The notes under the pieces: generated by a model | What the model was told of the DNA's origin: nothing | Seen by the model: only the letters and a program-made list of their open reading frames with translations | Databases searched by the model: none | Program-made: the position numbers and the translations under genes | Source: Bowmanella dokdonensis | GTDB taxonomy: Bacteria; Pseudomonadota; Gammaproteobacteria; Enterobacterales; Alteromonadaceae | Assembly (NCBI RefSeq): GCF_017254865.1 | Contig: NZ_JAFKCV010000002.1 | Location: 62,001 to 126,000 of the forward strand | DNA length: 64,000 bases | Direction of reading: 5' to 3' | Part shown: one piece after another, positions 50,915 to 59,709 of the stretch | Layout of the letters: each line of letters starts with the position of its first letter | How positions within the stretch are numbered: the first letter of the stretch is position 1

Positions 50915-50936
50915 AGGCGGGCCAAGGCCCGCCTTT
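50915..50936 (+). terminator. Intercistronic hairpin after qNor
   Basis: AGGCGGGCC-AA-GGCCCGCCT perfect nine-bp stem followed by only TTT. Likely a leaky terminator or 3'-end stabiliser that lowers expression of the two downstream genes. Confidence 0.65.
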
Positions 50937-50947
50937 GAGAGGTAAAG

Positions 50948-51166
50948 ATGAAGTTTCCTTTCTTAACCCGAATTGCCGAGATCCTGCTCGTCCTGTCAGT
51001 AGCCATCATGCTGCTGACCATCTGGGTAGGTTATCTGGCCCCTGATGATTTCAGCATGGCCACGCAGATAGGCGCCCATATCAGCCTGATCTTCGCCGCC
51101 ACCCTGCTGAAAATTGCCTATGTGCTTCGGTGTGTGGGCCGGCATGAACAACATCTGGAGGTGTAG
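50948..51166 (+). CDS. Small two-helix membrane protein in the qNor operon
   Basis: 72 residues, two membrane helices (about 8-30 and 41-60) with short ends. GAGAGG precedes the ATG. No recognised family. It sits between qNor and the CZB chemoreceptor-like gene, which starts two bases after its stop, so the pair is tightly coupled. A membrane anchor for either neighbour is one guess. Confidence 0.75.
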   Translation: MKFPFLTRIAEILLVLSVAIMLLTIWVGYLAPDDFSMATQIGAHISLIFAATLLKIAYVLRCVGRHEQHLEV

Positions 51167-51168
51167 TA

Positions 51169-52311
51169 ATGGGATTACTGGCCAGTCTCAAAGCAGGTAT
51201 CAGTGCCGATACGCAGCGACAGTTGAACCAGACCCGGACTCTGCTTGCCGAACAGCAACGAACCAACAGGATGCTGGAGGACAGGTTAAGTCTGTGTCAG
51301 TCAAAGAATGACCGGCTCAGCCGCTACGCCAGCGCGTATCAGGAGCAGTCAGCCATGCTGTCGGACTTTGCCATCTCGCTGGACGGCTACCGGCAGAGTT
51401 TCTCGCAACTGCAACAGTTCCTGGCCGCCGAGCGGGACAATCTCACCCATCTGGGCAAGCGTTCACTGCATGTTCAGCACTCCATGGGAGAAATCAGTCA
51501 GAGCCTGGCCATGGTGCTGGAACGGGCCCATCAGATGGACAGCGATATCCAGGCCCTGAAACAGGATACCGGACAGATCCGGCATATTTCGGACAATGTG
51601 AACGAGGTAGCCCAAACCACCAACCTGTTGTCTCTCAATGCCAATATCGAAGCGGCCCGGGCCGGGAACCATGGTCGGGGCTTCACGGTGGTCGCCAATG
51701 AAGTCAGGACCCTGGCGCAGAGAACCGGCCTGCTGACAGGAGAAATTGCGCGTAAGCTGGCCGAAATCGATGCCAAAGTCGAGGCCACCCACGCCAGGAG
51801 TCAGCAGGACATGACGCTGACCCGGGAAAACCTGCTGAGTGTGGAGCAGCATATCCGCCATATGGAGAGTCAGTTGACGGACATGCAGAACAGCCGCAAC
51901 AGCCTGGTCAAGAGTGCGCTGCTGGCGGAGATCGAACTGGGCAATATTGAGGAGTTTCAGCTGATGGTCATGGTCCAGCGTATGGTAGCGGGCCATCTGG
52001 CAGCGGACATTGAACGGGTGGCAGGCAAGGAGGAGTGTGGTATCGGACGTTGGTACTACAACCCCATGTTCGGGCAGGTGTTTGCGGGCATGGCCGAGTT
52101 CAGGCAACTCGACCCACCGCACCAACAACTGCATGAATTTGCCCTGCTGGCAGTCAAAGCGACGATTGAAGGGGACGCAAAAACCGCCCGGACCTGCCAG
52201 CTCAGCATGTCACAAGCCGGCCAGGTGGTGTCTTCGCTGATAAGAAGCATGACGCAAAGGCTTCTTAAGGAACACCTACCCCAGGGAAAGCTGCTGGGGA
52301 GTGCTGCCTGA
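51169..52311 (+). CDS. Soluble methyl-accepting signalling protein with C-terminal CZB-like domain
   Basis: 380 residues, no membrane helix. Coiled coil (15-80), a chemoreceptor signalling hairpin (about 90-240) with [42 protein letters not shown], then a CZB-like domain (260-360) with [10 protein letters not shown] and [12 protein letters not shown]. The CZB consensus histidine before the Cys appears absent ([14 protein letters not shown]), so metal binding is uncertain. Soluble CZB receptors sense zinc, hypochlorite or redox changes and feed CheA or diguanylate cyclases. Coupled to qNor, it may convey NO or redox state. Confidence 0.85.
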   Translation: MGLLASLKAGISADTQRQLNQTRTLLAEQQRTNRMLEDRLSLCQSKNDRLSRYASAYQEQSAMLSDFAISLDGYRQSFSQLQQFLAAERDNLTHLGKRSLHVQHSMGEISQSLAMVLERAHQMDSDIQALKQDTGQIRHISDNVNEVAQTTNLLSLNANIEAARAGNHGRGFTVVANEVRTLAQRTGLLTGEIARKLAEIDAKVEATHARSQQDMTLTRENLLSVEQHIRHMESQLTDMQNSRNSLVKSALLAEIELGNIEEFQLMVMVQRMVAGHLAADIERVAGKEECGIGRWYYNPMFGQVFAGMAEFRQLDPPHQQLHEFALLAVKATIEGDAKTARTCQLSMSQAGQVVSSLIRSMTQRLLKEHLPQGKLLGSAA

Positions 52312-52428
52312 TGCTTCTTGCTGCCAGAAATGAAGGGGCCGGCGTGACGAACAGTAAAAAACTTTCAGATAACGCCGTAGAAAGCTCAGCAATCCCATCT
52401 GGTCCGTTCCCGTTGTTCCTTCTCATCA

Positions 52429-52442
52429 TTGATCCAGATCAA
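52429..52442 (+). promoter_or_regulatory. Perfect FNR/ANR/DNR box upstream of nrdJ
   Basis: TTGAT-CCAG-ATCAA, exact match. Directly adjoins the first NrdR box and lies 100 bases before the nrdJ start. Confidence 0.87.
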
Positions 52443-52490
52443 ACACTATATATGGGTCATGTTTAATATCCAGACCACAATATATAGTTA
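52443..52490 (+). promoter_or_regulatory. Pair of NrdR boxes upstream of nrdJ
   Basis: Imperfect boxes at 52443-52458 (ACACTATATATGGGTC) and 52475-52490 (CCACAATATATAGTTA), 32 bases apart, about three helical turns as in known NrdR operators. Confidence 0.8.
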
Positions 52491-52541
52491 TAATTCGTTT
52501 ATCGACAACTTGTCGGCACCTGGTCGGCTTAGGAGAACCCC

Positions 52542-54635
52542 ATGCTGGAATTACAAGGCACCTCACTGGATATCTGGGATAAAAAATACCGCCTTAAATG
52601 TAGCGAAGGTAAACCCGTCGATAAAGATATCCGGGCCACTTATGAACGCGTCGCCAAGGCACTGGCGGAAAACGAAAAGGACCCACAAAAGTGGCAGAAA
52701 AAGTTTATCTGGGCGCTGGAAAATGGCGCCATTCCCGCCGGAAGAATTACCTCCAATGCCGGGGCACAGCAATACAAGCCCGCTACCTCCACCATCAACT
52801 GTACGGTTTCCGGCACCATCTATGACTCCATGGACGATATTCTGGGTAAGTTGCATCAGGCAGGCCTGACTTTGAAGGCCGGGTGCGGCATCGGCTATGA
52901 CTTTTCCACCCTCAGACCCAGCGGCGCGTTTGTAACCGGGGCCGGTGCCCATACCTCAGGGCCGCTGTCCTTTATGGATGTCTACGACAAAATGTGCTTT
53001 ACCGTCTCCTCTGCAGGTGGCCGGCGTGGCGCCCAAATGGGCACTATGGATATCCGCCATCCCGATGTGCTGGAGTTTATCAAGGCCAAGCGGGAAGATG
53101 GCCGTCTGCGCCAGTTCAATCTGTCGTTGCTGATCACCGAAGATTTTATTCACAGTGTGAAGCATGACCAGCCCTGGCAGCTGATTTTTCCGCTGAGAAA
53201 AGCCGAACTGGACAGCGGACTCATTCCCCAAGACGAGCTGGTCTGGGCGCACTGGCCCGTCAGCGAGGACTATGCGGAGAACGAACGGGGCGAGGTGGCC
53301 TGTCGCATTTATCAGACGCTGCCGGCACGGCGGCTGTGGGACCTGATCATGTCCTCCACCTACGACTTCGCCGAGCCCGGCTTTATCCTGATCGACAAAG
53401 TGAACCAGATGAATAATAACTGGTTTTGCGAACATATCCGGGCAACCAATCCTTGTGGAGAGCAGCCGTTGCCGCCCTATGGCGCCTGCCTGCTGGGATC
53501 GGTGAATCTCACCGCCTTTATTGAACAGCCGTTCACTGATAAGGCCGCATTCGACTGGCAGAAATTTAAGCAAGTGGTGGCGATCTTTACCCGCATGCTC
53601 GATAACGTGGTGGACATTAATCACCTGCCATTACCTCAGCAACGTCATGAGATCGAACACAAGCGCCGTCATGGCATGGGTTTTTTGGGGTTGGGCTCGG
53701 TTCTGACCATGCTTGGGATCAAGTATGGCAGCCCGGCCTCGGTGGCCTTTACCGAACAGGTGAGCCAGGAACTGGCCCTGACCGGCTGGCGCGAAGCCCT
53801 GTCACTGGCCAGAGAAAAAGGTCCAGCTCCCATTATGGAGCAGGAATTTACTATCACCCCAAAAATGCTGACGGTTAATCCCCAACTGGGCAAAGACGGT
53901 GTCAAAGCAGGCGATACCCTGCCCGGACGGATCTTACACGCCCGGTACAGCCGTTACATGCAGCAGATTGCCGAAATCGATCCACAGTTGGTGGAAGAAC
54001 TTTGCGAAGTCGGTGCACGTTTTACCCATCACAGCTCCATCGCCCCCACCGGCACAATTTCGTTGTCGCTGGCCAACAATGCCAGCAATGGCATCGAGCC
54101 CAGCTTTGCCCATCACTACAGTCGCAATCTGATTCGACCAGGCAAAAAGAGTAAGGAAAGTGTCGATGTCTATTCATACGAATTACTGGCCTACCGCGCC
54201 CTGGTCAATCCCAATGCCATGCCGTACAGCGATGATCCTGACAACCAACTGCCGGAATATTTTGTCAGCGCAGATCAGATCCCGGTACGCGAGCATGTGG
54301 ATGTGCAGGCCGCAGCCCAGCGCTGGATAGACTCGTCCATATCCAAGACCATTAATGTCCCCACAGAGTTTGATTTCGAACAATTTAAAGACATTTACCT
54401 GTATGCCTATGAACAGGGCCTGAAAGGCTGCACCACCTTCAGGTTTAACCCAGAAGTATTTCAGGGGGTGTTGGTCAAAGAACAGGACCTGGAAAACACC
54501 ACCTATGAATTTACCCTTGAGGATGGTCGTGTGATCCGCGCCAAAGGCAATGAAAAACTCGAATATGACGGCGAAACCCACACGGCGGCGAACCTCTTCG
54601 ATGCCCTCAAAGAAGGCTACTACGGTAAGTTTTAA
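52542..54635 (+). CDS. nrdJ: Class II (B12-dependent) ribonucleotide reductase, catalytic subunit NrdJa
   Basis: 697 residues. Catalytic barrel with NCTVSGTI, GIGYDFSTLRP, GTMDIRHPDVLEFIKAKR, RATNPCGEQPLPPYGACLLGSVNL (finger-loop cysteine region) and APTGTISL. Adenosylcobalamin-dependent enzymes work with or without oxygen. AGGAGAACCCC precedes the ATG. The C-terminal zinc and TSCPD portion is on the separate downstream gene, as in Pseudomonas NrdJa/NrdJb. Confidence 0.95.
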   Translation: MLELQGTSLDIWDKKYRLKCSEGKPVDKDIRATYERVAKALAENEKDPQKWQKKFIWALENGAIPAGRITSNAGAQQYKPATSTINCTVSGTIYDSMDDILGKLHQAGLTLKAGCGIGYDFSTLRPSGAFVTGAGAHTSGPLSFMDVYDKMCFTVSSAGGRRGAQMGTMDIRHPDVLEFIKAKREDGRLRQFNLSLLITEDFIHSVKHDQPWQLIFPLRKAELDSGLIPQDELVWAHWPVSEDYAENERGEVACRIYQTLPARRLWDLIMSSTYDFAEPGFILIDKVNQMNNNWFCEHIRATNPCGEQPLPPYGACLLGSVNLTAFIEQPFTDKAAFDWQKFKQVVAIFTRMLDNVVDINHLPLPQQRHEIEHKRRHGMGFLGLGSVLTMLGIKYGSPASVAFTEQVSQELALTGWREALSLAREKGPAPIMEQEFTITPKMLTVNPQLGKDGVKAGDTLPGRILHARYSRYMQQIAEIDPQLVEELCEVGARFTHHSSIAPTGTISLSLANNASNGIEPSFAHHYSRNLIRPGKKSKESVDVYSYELLAYRALVNPNAMPYSDDPDNQLPEYFVSADQIPVREHVDVQAAAQRWIDSSISKTINVPTEFDFEQFKDIYLYAYEQGLKGCTTFRFNPEVFQGVLVKEQDLENTTYEFTLEDGRVIRAKGNEKLEYDGETHTAANLFDALKEGYYGKF

Positions 54636-54646
54636 CGGATATCCCA

Positions 54647-55312
54647 ATGACCACGCAAATCGATACAAAGATTGTCTCTTTCAAAGTCCTCAGTGACCAG
54701 TCAGGGGCTGAGCCGGATCTTCAGCCATCCATCGAACAGATGCATGAACAACTGGCACGCCCGGAAATGCTCACCGGCACCACCTACAAACTCAAAACCC
54801 CGTCTCATGTGTCGGAACATTCACTCTTTATCACCATTAACGACATCGTCTTAAACCCTGGAACGGATCACGAGTCCCGTCGTCCCTTTGAGATCTTCAT
54901 CAACTGCAAAAGCATGGAACACTTTCAGTGGATCGTGGCGCTTACCCGTATTATGTCGGCAGTATTCCGTAAGGGCGGCGACTGCACATTTATTGTCGAA
55001 GAATTGCGTTCAGTGTTTGATCCCAAAGGCGGTTACTGGAACCATGGCCGCTATGTGGGCTCGTTGATTGCTGAGATCGGTGATGTTATTGAACAGCATC
55101 TGATCAAGATCGGGCTGATTCCGCCCAGCGAACCGGATCCCCACCAACAAGCCTTTTTGGACAGCAAGCGCGAGGAACTCGCAAACCAGATGCCACAACA
55201 GGGTGCCTTTCCGGCCTCCGCGCAGCTATGTAAAAAATGTCAGCACAAAGCGGCCATCTTTAAAGATGGCTGCCTGACTTGCCTCAACTGTGGCGATTCT
55301 AAATGCGGTTGA
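54647..55312 (+). CDS. Class II ribonucleotide reductase accessory subunit NrdJb (TSCPD domain)
   Basis: 221 residues. TSCPD domain (about 40-150) with INCKSMEHFQWIVALTRIMSAVFRKGGD, and a C-terminal zinc finger CKKCQHKA..CLTCLNCGDSKCG that carries redox-active cysteines. Follows nrdJ by 11 bases. Required with NrdJa for activity in Pseudomonas. Confidence 0.92.
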   Translation: MTTQIDTKIVSFKVLSDQSGAEPDLQPSIEQMHEQLARPEMLTGTTYKLKTPSHVSEHSLFITINDIVLNPGTDHESRRPFEIFINCKSMEHFQWIVALTRIMSAVFRKGGDCTFIVEELRSVFDPKGGYWNHGRYVGSLIAEIGDVIEQHLIKIGLIPPSEPDPHQQAFLDSKREELANQMPQQGAFPASAQLCKKCQHKAAIFKDGCLTCLNCGDSKCG

Positions 55313-55340
55313 ACTCGTGCAAAGAAAAAGTACAGACAGA

Positions 55341-56498
55341 TCAGTCAAAACGCAGATACAGACGCTGATATCCCCCGGCAGGATAAACTGCCCGTTTTGT
55401 CCTGCCTAATTGCCACTTGCTGGTCTGTGACAGTAACTGTTCGGTGAGCATTACCAGCTCCATACGAGCCAGTGGCGCCCCAGGGCACTGATGTATACCC
55501 GCGCCATAAAGCAGATTATCAGCCTTATTCTGTTCTGGCGCATAGCCATTATCTTGTCCAAATACGTGCTGATCACGGTTAGCTGCCGCCCATAGCAGAG
55601 TGATTTGCGCCCCTTCAGGGATGGCGAAACCTCCCAGCATAACCGGCATGGTGGTTTTTCGCCGGTTGGCAATCAGCGGCGGATCAATCCGCAGTATTTC
55701 ATCAATGCCATTGCCGAGCAGAGCCGGTTGTTCACGCAGTGTTTGCTGAAGAGCCGGGTGCCGGGCCAGAAAACAGCAAATGATGCCGACACTGGCGGCA
55801 ATGGTTCCCAACTCCCCCACTGTCCAGTTGCGGATAATACTGACCAGCTCAGTATCACTTAAGAGACGACGTTCGCCGTTCACCTGTACATGATCCTGCA
55901 ACAATTTCCAGGTGGTATCGTATACCCCAGGCTTATAATTGCGCTGGCGACGCAATGTGAGCTGTTCCTGGATATAAGCATCAAACGCATTCGCAAGCTG
56001 TGTCAGGCGGGTTCTGTCCTGGACCTGAATTGCCTGCTGATTGGCTTTAAGCCAGTCCCTGAGCGGCGTCTGCAAGCTGTCAGGCCAACCCATAAAGGCA
56101 CATTGTATTTGCAGTGAAAACGGCTCGGCGATCTGGCCGATGACATCAATCTCCTGCCCCTTTTTGAGTTCTGACACCAGCTGTTGGCAGATATCCGCAC
56201 ACAACGGGCGAAACCGAGCCATGGCCTCGGCCGAGAAGTATGGCTCAATCACTGGTCTGAACACCCCGTGTAAAGGTGGGTCCATGCCATTTGGAACCGA
56301 TAAATGGCCGCCGGCCTGATTGCTGAAACACCGATAATCGCTCAGCACCTCTGATGCCAGATCATGGCTCAGCACGCTGTAATGGAGGGTTTCACTGTGA
56401 GCCACCGGGCACTGTCGACGCTGGGCGTCATAACTGGCCAATTGATCCTGCTGCGCGTTTTTGCTTAACGGCTGCCATTGGGGGATAGTGGGAGGCAT
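55341..56498 (-). CDS. Cytochrome P450
   Basis: 385 residues. Heme-binding loop LLYGAGIHQCPGAPLARMEL with proximal Cys; ExxR motif EILR; I-helix GELGTIAASVG with a threonine in the usual place. No N-terminal membrane helix, so soluble class I type. No ferredoxin or reductase gene adjoins. It lies beside ytfE within NO-related genes; an NO-reductase role like fungal P450nor is conceivable but unsupported. The substrate is unknown. Confidence 0.9.
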   Translation of the reverse strand: MPPTIPQWQPLSKNAQQDQLASYDAQRRQCPVAHSETLHYSVLSHDLASEVLSDYRCFSNQAGGHLSVPNGMDPPLHGVFRPVIEPYFSAEAMARFRPLCADICQQLVSELKKGQEIDVIGQIAEPFSLQIQCAFMGWPDSLQTPLRDWLKANQQAIQVQDRTRLTQLANAFDAYIQEQLTLRRQRNYKPGVYDTTWKLLQDHVQVNGERRLLSDTELVSIIRNWTVGELGTIAASVGIICCFLARHPALQQTLREQPALLGNGIDEILRIDPPLIANRRKTTMPVMLGGFAIPEGAQITLLWAAANRDQHVFGQDNGYAPEQNKADNLLYGAGIHQCPGAPLARMELVMLTEQLLSQTSKWQLGRTKRAVYPAGGYQRLYLRFD

Positions 56499-56646
56499 CG
56501 CAACTCCTGAGACAGAACTGGCACTTACAGCAGTCTTAGCCGGTACAGAGCATCGGTCTGCCTTCCCGCAGGGCTAAGCACTGGCTGTATGATGGGGAGA
56601 TCAGGCGGCCGGTGAAGCCGGCCACCCTATTGGGCCATAGAACCTG

Positions 56647-57330
56647 TTAGTGGCAGGAACCGCAGCAACTGCCCTCGCCGCTTGCCCTGTCCACAAACAG
56701 AATATTGTTTTCCAGATGGATATGCTCCATCAGATCTTCTTTGAGTTCACGCAAGCCAAGATACAAGGCTGTCCAGGTATTGCAGGCGCCGGGCGGAAGC
56801 TCAAGGTCATGGGCCAGGGCCAGCATTCTCTCCAGAGCTTCACCGTGGTCCAGGTGCTCCTCCTGCATCACCGACACGGGCCCTGTAGGAAACATGCCCT
56901 GAGCCAGCATCGGAAACAGGATCTGCTCCTCTTTTTGCATATGGCTTTCCAGTTCCATCTGCATGGCTTCAAGATGATCGGCAAGACCGGTCGGACAATC
57001 CGGCAGGTCGCCATGCACATGTTCGACTCTTCTGGCCAGGCGAATAAGCTCGGGCAACTGGATACGATGCTTGTCATGGAAACGGGCCAGGATATGGCTA
57101 ATCAGCTCCTGAGTACCTGCCTCCTGCCAGTTCTTTCCAAGCTGGGGTTGTTCGGCCAGCCGGTTCAGCTCCGCCAGAATGGGCCCAGGCTCCAACCCTT
57201 TCTTTTTCAGTGCCTCGGCCAGGGTGTGCTGGCCGCCGCAGCAGAAGTCCAGCTTGAATTGGTGGAAGACCCGGGTCGCGCCGGGCAGTTGAGTGGCCAG
57301 GGAGCCCAATGATTGAGACAGCAACTGCAT
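56647..57330 (-). CDS. ytfE: Iron-sulfur cluster repair di-iron protein YtfE (RIC/ScdA/DnrN)
   Basis: 227 residues. N-terminal ScdA domain (1-55) with FKLDFCCGGQHTL, then a hemerythrin-like di-iron domain with ARFHDKHRIQLPELIRLA, HLEAMQMELESHMQKEEQILFPML, EEHLDHGEALERM and MEHIHLENNILF. Releases iron to rebuild clusters damaged by NO. AGGAGA precedes the ATG. Upstream are a sigma-54 promoter and three NorR-type sites, so NO induction through NorR is likely. Confidence 0.95.
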   Translation of the reverse strand: MQLLSQSLGSLATQLPGATRVFHQFKLDFCCGGQHTLAEALKKKGLEPGPILAELNRLAEQPQLGKNWQEAGTQELISHILARFHDKHRIQLPELIRLARRVEHVHGDLPDCPTGLADHLEAMQMELESHMQKEEQILFPMLAQGMFPTGPVSVMQEEHLDHGEALERMLALAHDLELPPGACNTWTALYLGLRELKEDLMEHIHLENNILFVDRASGEGSCCGSCH

Positions 57331-57373
57331 AATTTCTCCTGTGTTCAGATTAGCTCGTTGTTCCTAATGACTG

Positions 57374-57389
57374 TGCAACCGGCAGGCCA
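57374..57389 (-). promoter_or_regulatory. Sigma-54 promoter of ytfE
   Basis: Minus strand reads TGGCCT-GCCGG-TTGCA: GG at -24 and GC at -12 with exact spacing; -24 element differs from TGGCAC at two less critical bases. Transcription start expected near 57363. Confidence 0.72.
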
Positions 57390-57427
57390 AACTTATGTCA
57401 TTGTTTATTATTAACTTTTTCCAGGCA

Positions 57428-57484
57428 GGGTAAGTACAACCCTCGCCTTTCAGGGTATAAAGAACCCACTGGGTACAATATACC
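57428..57484 (-). promoter_or_regulatory. Three NorR-type enhancer sites upstream of ytfE
   Basis: GGGT-N7-ACCC at 57428-57442 and 57453-57467, and GGGT-N7-ACC at 57471-57484, each containing the GT-N7-AC core; spacings 25 and 18 bases. They lie 40-100 bases upstream of the sigma-54 promoter on the minus strand, matching the norB arrangement. Confidence 0.75.
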
Positions 57485-57674
57485 TCCATTATTGTCCCAG
57501 CGGGCCGGATGCCGGTGGGGGTTGCACCCTATTTGCTCAGATTCTCAGAGCAAACGCCCTGATCTGGTGCATGACGATGACAAAGCCATAAGATCTAACG
57601 AATCAGACTAAATCAGTCATGGCACCATACTGGTGCAACGGGATAGAATCGCGATTTTTATCCTGGGAGCGCCA

Positions 57675-58877
57675 GTGCCAAACATCAGAAAATTGCTGCT
57701 GACTGTGCTGGTACGGCTTGGAATCACCAAGTCAGACAGCCAGCGGCTATCCAGTATCCCTGTGAGCCAGCGGCTCAAGGTGGCCGGAGCCGCTTTTGTC
57801 GCCTTATTGGCAGTGACTTCCACCAGTCTGACCCTGGCCGATAACACCAGCACTGTCTTTCTGCTGGCGTCCATGGGAGCCTCGGCTGTCCTGCTGTTCG
57901 GTTTGCCCAACAGTCCCCTGGCCAAGCCCTGGTCGTTCGCCGCAGGGCATCTTATTTCAGCTGCCATCGGCCTGGCCTGCTCACATATTATTGACGACCT
58001 GGCCTTGATGGCCGCAGTCACCATTGCCCTGACACTGCTGGCTATGTATGTGTTTGAATGTATGCATCCACCGGGTGGCGCCACCGCTCTGGTGCCGGTA
58101 TTGGCCTCGTCTGAGCAGCATCTAGGCTATGATTTCCTGCTTTATCCGGTGGCGCTGAATGTGCTGTGCATGCTGCTGATGGCTGTGTTGTTAAACAGAT
58201 TGCTGGGAGCCAGTTTGTTATCCAGGGAGCCGGTCAGACAGGACCCGGTACACCTGCATCAGGATCCGAGTCCGCTTAAACGACTGGGCTTACAACCAGA
58301 TGATCTCCTCTATGCCCTTAATCACTACCAGAGCGTACTGGACGTCAGTGAACAGGACCTGGAGCAGATCTATCATCAGGCCCAACTGCATGCCGCCCAG
58401 CGCAAGATTGGTGCCCTGCTATGCAGCGATATCATGTCCAGGGATCTGATTTGTGTGGCCGCAGAGACTCCCCTGCCGACTGCCTGGCAATTGCTGAGGA
58501 AGCACAAGATCCGCCTGTTGCCCGTGGTGGATGCCCATCGGGAGTTGCAGGGGGTCTTGTCACTGACAGATTTCGTCAAGGAGGTCAGGGTTCCCCACTA
58601 CTGGGGTTTTCTTCGCCAGCTTAACCGACTGTTACTGGGCCGGCAGTATGGCAAGGCAAGACGCAGCAAAGTAGAGGATATTATGGTCCGGCAGGTCAGG
58701 ACTGTGAAGGAAAGCGATCATATCGTCAGCCTGATTCCGCAGCTTGCGGACCAGGGATTGCACCATATTCCGGTAGTGAATGCCGACAACCGGCTGGTGG
58801 GCATGATCACCCAGTCGGATTTGATCGGCGCTTTGTATCTCAGCAGTGTCCATCCCCAGCCAATAAGTTACGCATAA
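57675..58877 (+). CDS. HPP-family membrane protein with C-terminal CBS pair
   Basis: 400 residues from GTG 57675, preceded by GGGAG; a GTG at 57633 is an alternative. HPP domain (about 15-165) with four to five helices and the eponymous CMHPPGGATAL motif; the family includes plant chloroplast nitrite transporters. Tandem CBS domains (about 245-395): SDIMSRDLICVAAETPL and HHIPVVNADNRLVGMITQSDL. Nitrite transport regulated by adenine nucleotides is a fair inference in this denitrification context. Confidence 0.85.
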   Translation: MPNIRKLLLTVLVRLGITKSDSQRLSSIPVSQRLKVAGAAFVALLAVTSTSLTLADNTSTVFLLASMGASAVLLFGLPNSPLAKPWSFAAGHLISAAIGLACSHIIDDLALMAAVTIALTLLAMYVFECMHPPGGATALVPVLASSEQHLGYDFLLYPVALNVLCMLLMAVLLNRLLGASLLSREPVRQDPVHLHQDPSPLKRLGLQPDDLLYALNHYQSVLDVSEQDLEQIYHQAQLHAAQRKIGALLCSDIMSRDLICVAAETPLPTAWQLLRKHKIRLLPVVDAHRELQGVLSLTDFVKEVRVPHYWGFLRQLNRLLLGRQYGKARRSKVEDIMVRQVRTVKESDHIVSLIPQLADQGLHHIPVVNADNRLVGMITQSDLIGALYLSSVHPQPISYA

Positions 58878-58913
58878 CCACTGCCTGACAAAAAGGCGCA
58901 CAGCTCCTCAGTC

Positions 58914-59132
58914 TTAGTCGCTCCCAGTCCCCTGATTATTGTCAGGTCCCTGGTCTGTCAAAAGTATTGCACAGTTCAGTGATTCTATGGCGCTGATGGC
59001 CGCCTCGAAGCGGCCCTCTGCACAAAGTCCTAGCATTCCTGCCTGCTGATAAGCCAGCTTCAATTCCTGGATACACTGCTGCCGAAAACGTTCCAGCAGC
59101 AGTAGTTCCCGATCACAGATATCCGCAGACAA
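58914..59132 (-). CDS. Small hypothetical protein at the end of the nos cluster
   Basis: 72 residues, helical, starting at TTG 59132 three bases after the cytochrome c stop; no ATG in position and only a weak ribosome site, so translation would be coupled. Sequence includes ELLLLERFRQQCIQELKLAYQQAGM and RFEAAISAIESLNCAILL. I do not recognise the family. Its position suggests co-expression with nosZDFYL. Confidence 0.6.
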   Translation of the reverse strand: MSADICDRELLLLERFRQQCIQELKLAYQQAGMLGLCAEGRFEAAISAIESLNCAILLTDQGPDNNQGTGSD

Positions 59133-59135
59133 GGG

Positions 59136-59462
59136 TTATTTCTGCTTCAGCTTTTGCTGGCTGAAATAGGCAGCCAGGTCGGCTGCATCCTGATCGCTCA
59201 GGTTTGCCGCCATAGGGATCATCATTGGCGCTGTGCCGCCCGTGCGCTGCCCATCACGGTAAGCTTTGATAGCTGTTTCAAGGTATTGCGCATGCTGGCC
59301 GGCCAGATTGGGATACATGGGGGCCAGGCTATTCCCGTCGGTACCATGGCAAGCCACACACATGCCGGATTTCGACTTTCCGGCTTCGGGATCTCCTGCA
59401 CCCAGCGCAGATCCGCTTATCAGGCCCAGCGTTAAACCGGTCATCACTAACACATTTTTCAT
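59136..59462 (-). CDS. Periplasmic class I cytochrome c of the nos cluster
   Basis: 108 residues from ATG 59462 with signal peptide ([23 protein letters not shown]). One CVACH heme motif, axial methionine candidates in [13 protein letters not shown]. Resembles single-domain cytochrome c4/c553 proteins. It may deliver electrons to NosZ, as similar cytochromes do in nos clusters. Confidence 0.9.
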   Translation of the reverse strand: MKNVLVMTGLTLGLISGSALGAGDPEAGKSKSGMCVACHGTDGNSLAPMYPNLAGQHAQYLETAIKAYRDGQRTGGTAPMMIPMAANLSDQDAADLAAYFSQQKLKQK

Positions 59463-59541
59463 CTTACTTTTCTCCTGTTGCTGAACAAAAATCTTTCGGC
59501 AATCTTGCTCCAAACCCGATGCCGTTCCCCTTAACCACAAT

Positions 59542-59706
59542 TTATCTTCCTTTGTCTTCCAGAGAATTGTCTTCGTCTTTGCTGGCTGTCCGAAAACCCT
59601 TTATAGCAGCTCCTAAATCGCCGCCAAGGTTTCGCAGTCGCTTACTGCCGAACAGCATTAATACTATCAGCAGCACTATTGCCAGTTGCCAGATACTGAT
59701 ACCCAT
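59542..59706 (-). CDS. tatA: TatA/TatE twin-arginine translocase component
   Basis: 54 residues: [20 protein letters not shown] then [19 protein letters not shown], the TatA transmembrane helix, FG hinge and amphipathic helix, then an acidic tail. ATG 59706 with AGGAGT upstream. It lies four bases from nosL. NosZ is exported by Tat; a dedicated tatE also sits in the Pseudomonas stutzeri nos locus. Confidence 0.92.
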   Translation of the reverse strand: MGISIWQLAIVLLIVLMLFGSKRLRNLGGDLGAAIKGFRTASKDEDNSLEDKGR

Positions 59707-59709
59707 AGG

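Noticed and set aside
57620-57636. TGGCAC near the HPP gene as a sigma-54 promoter
   Set aside because: No TTGC at the required distance.
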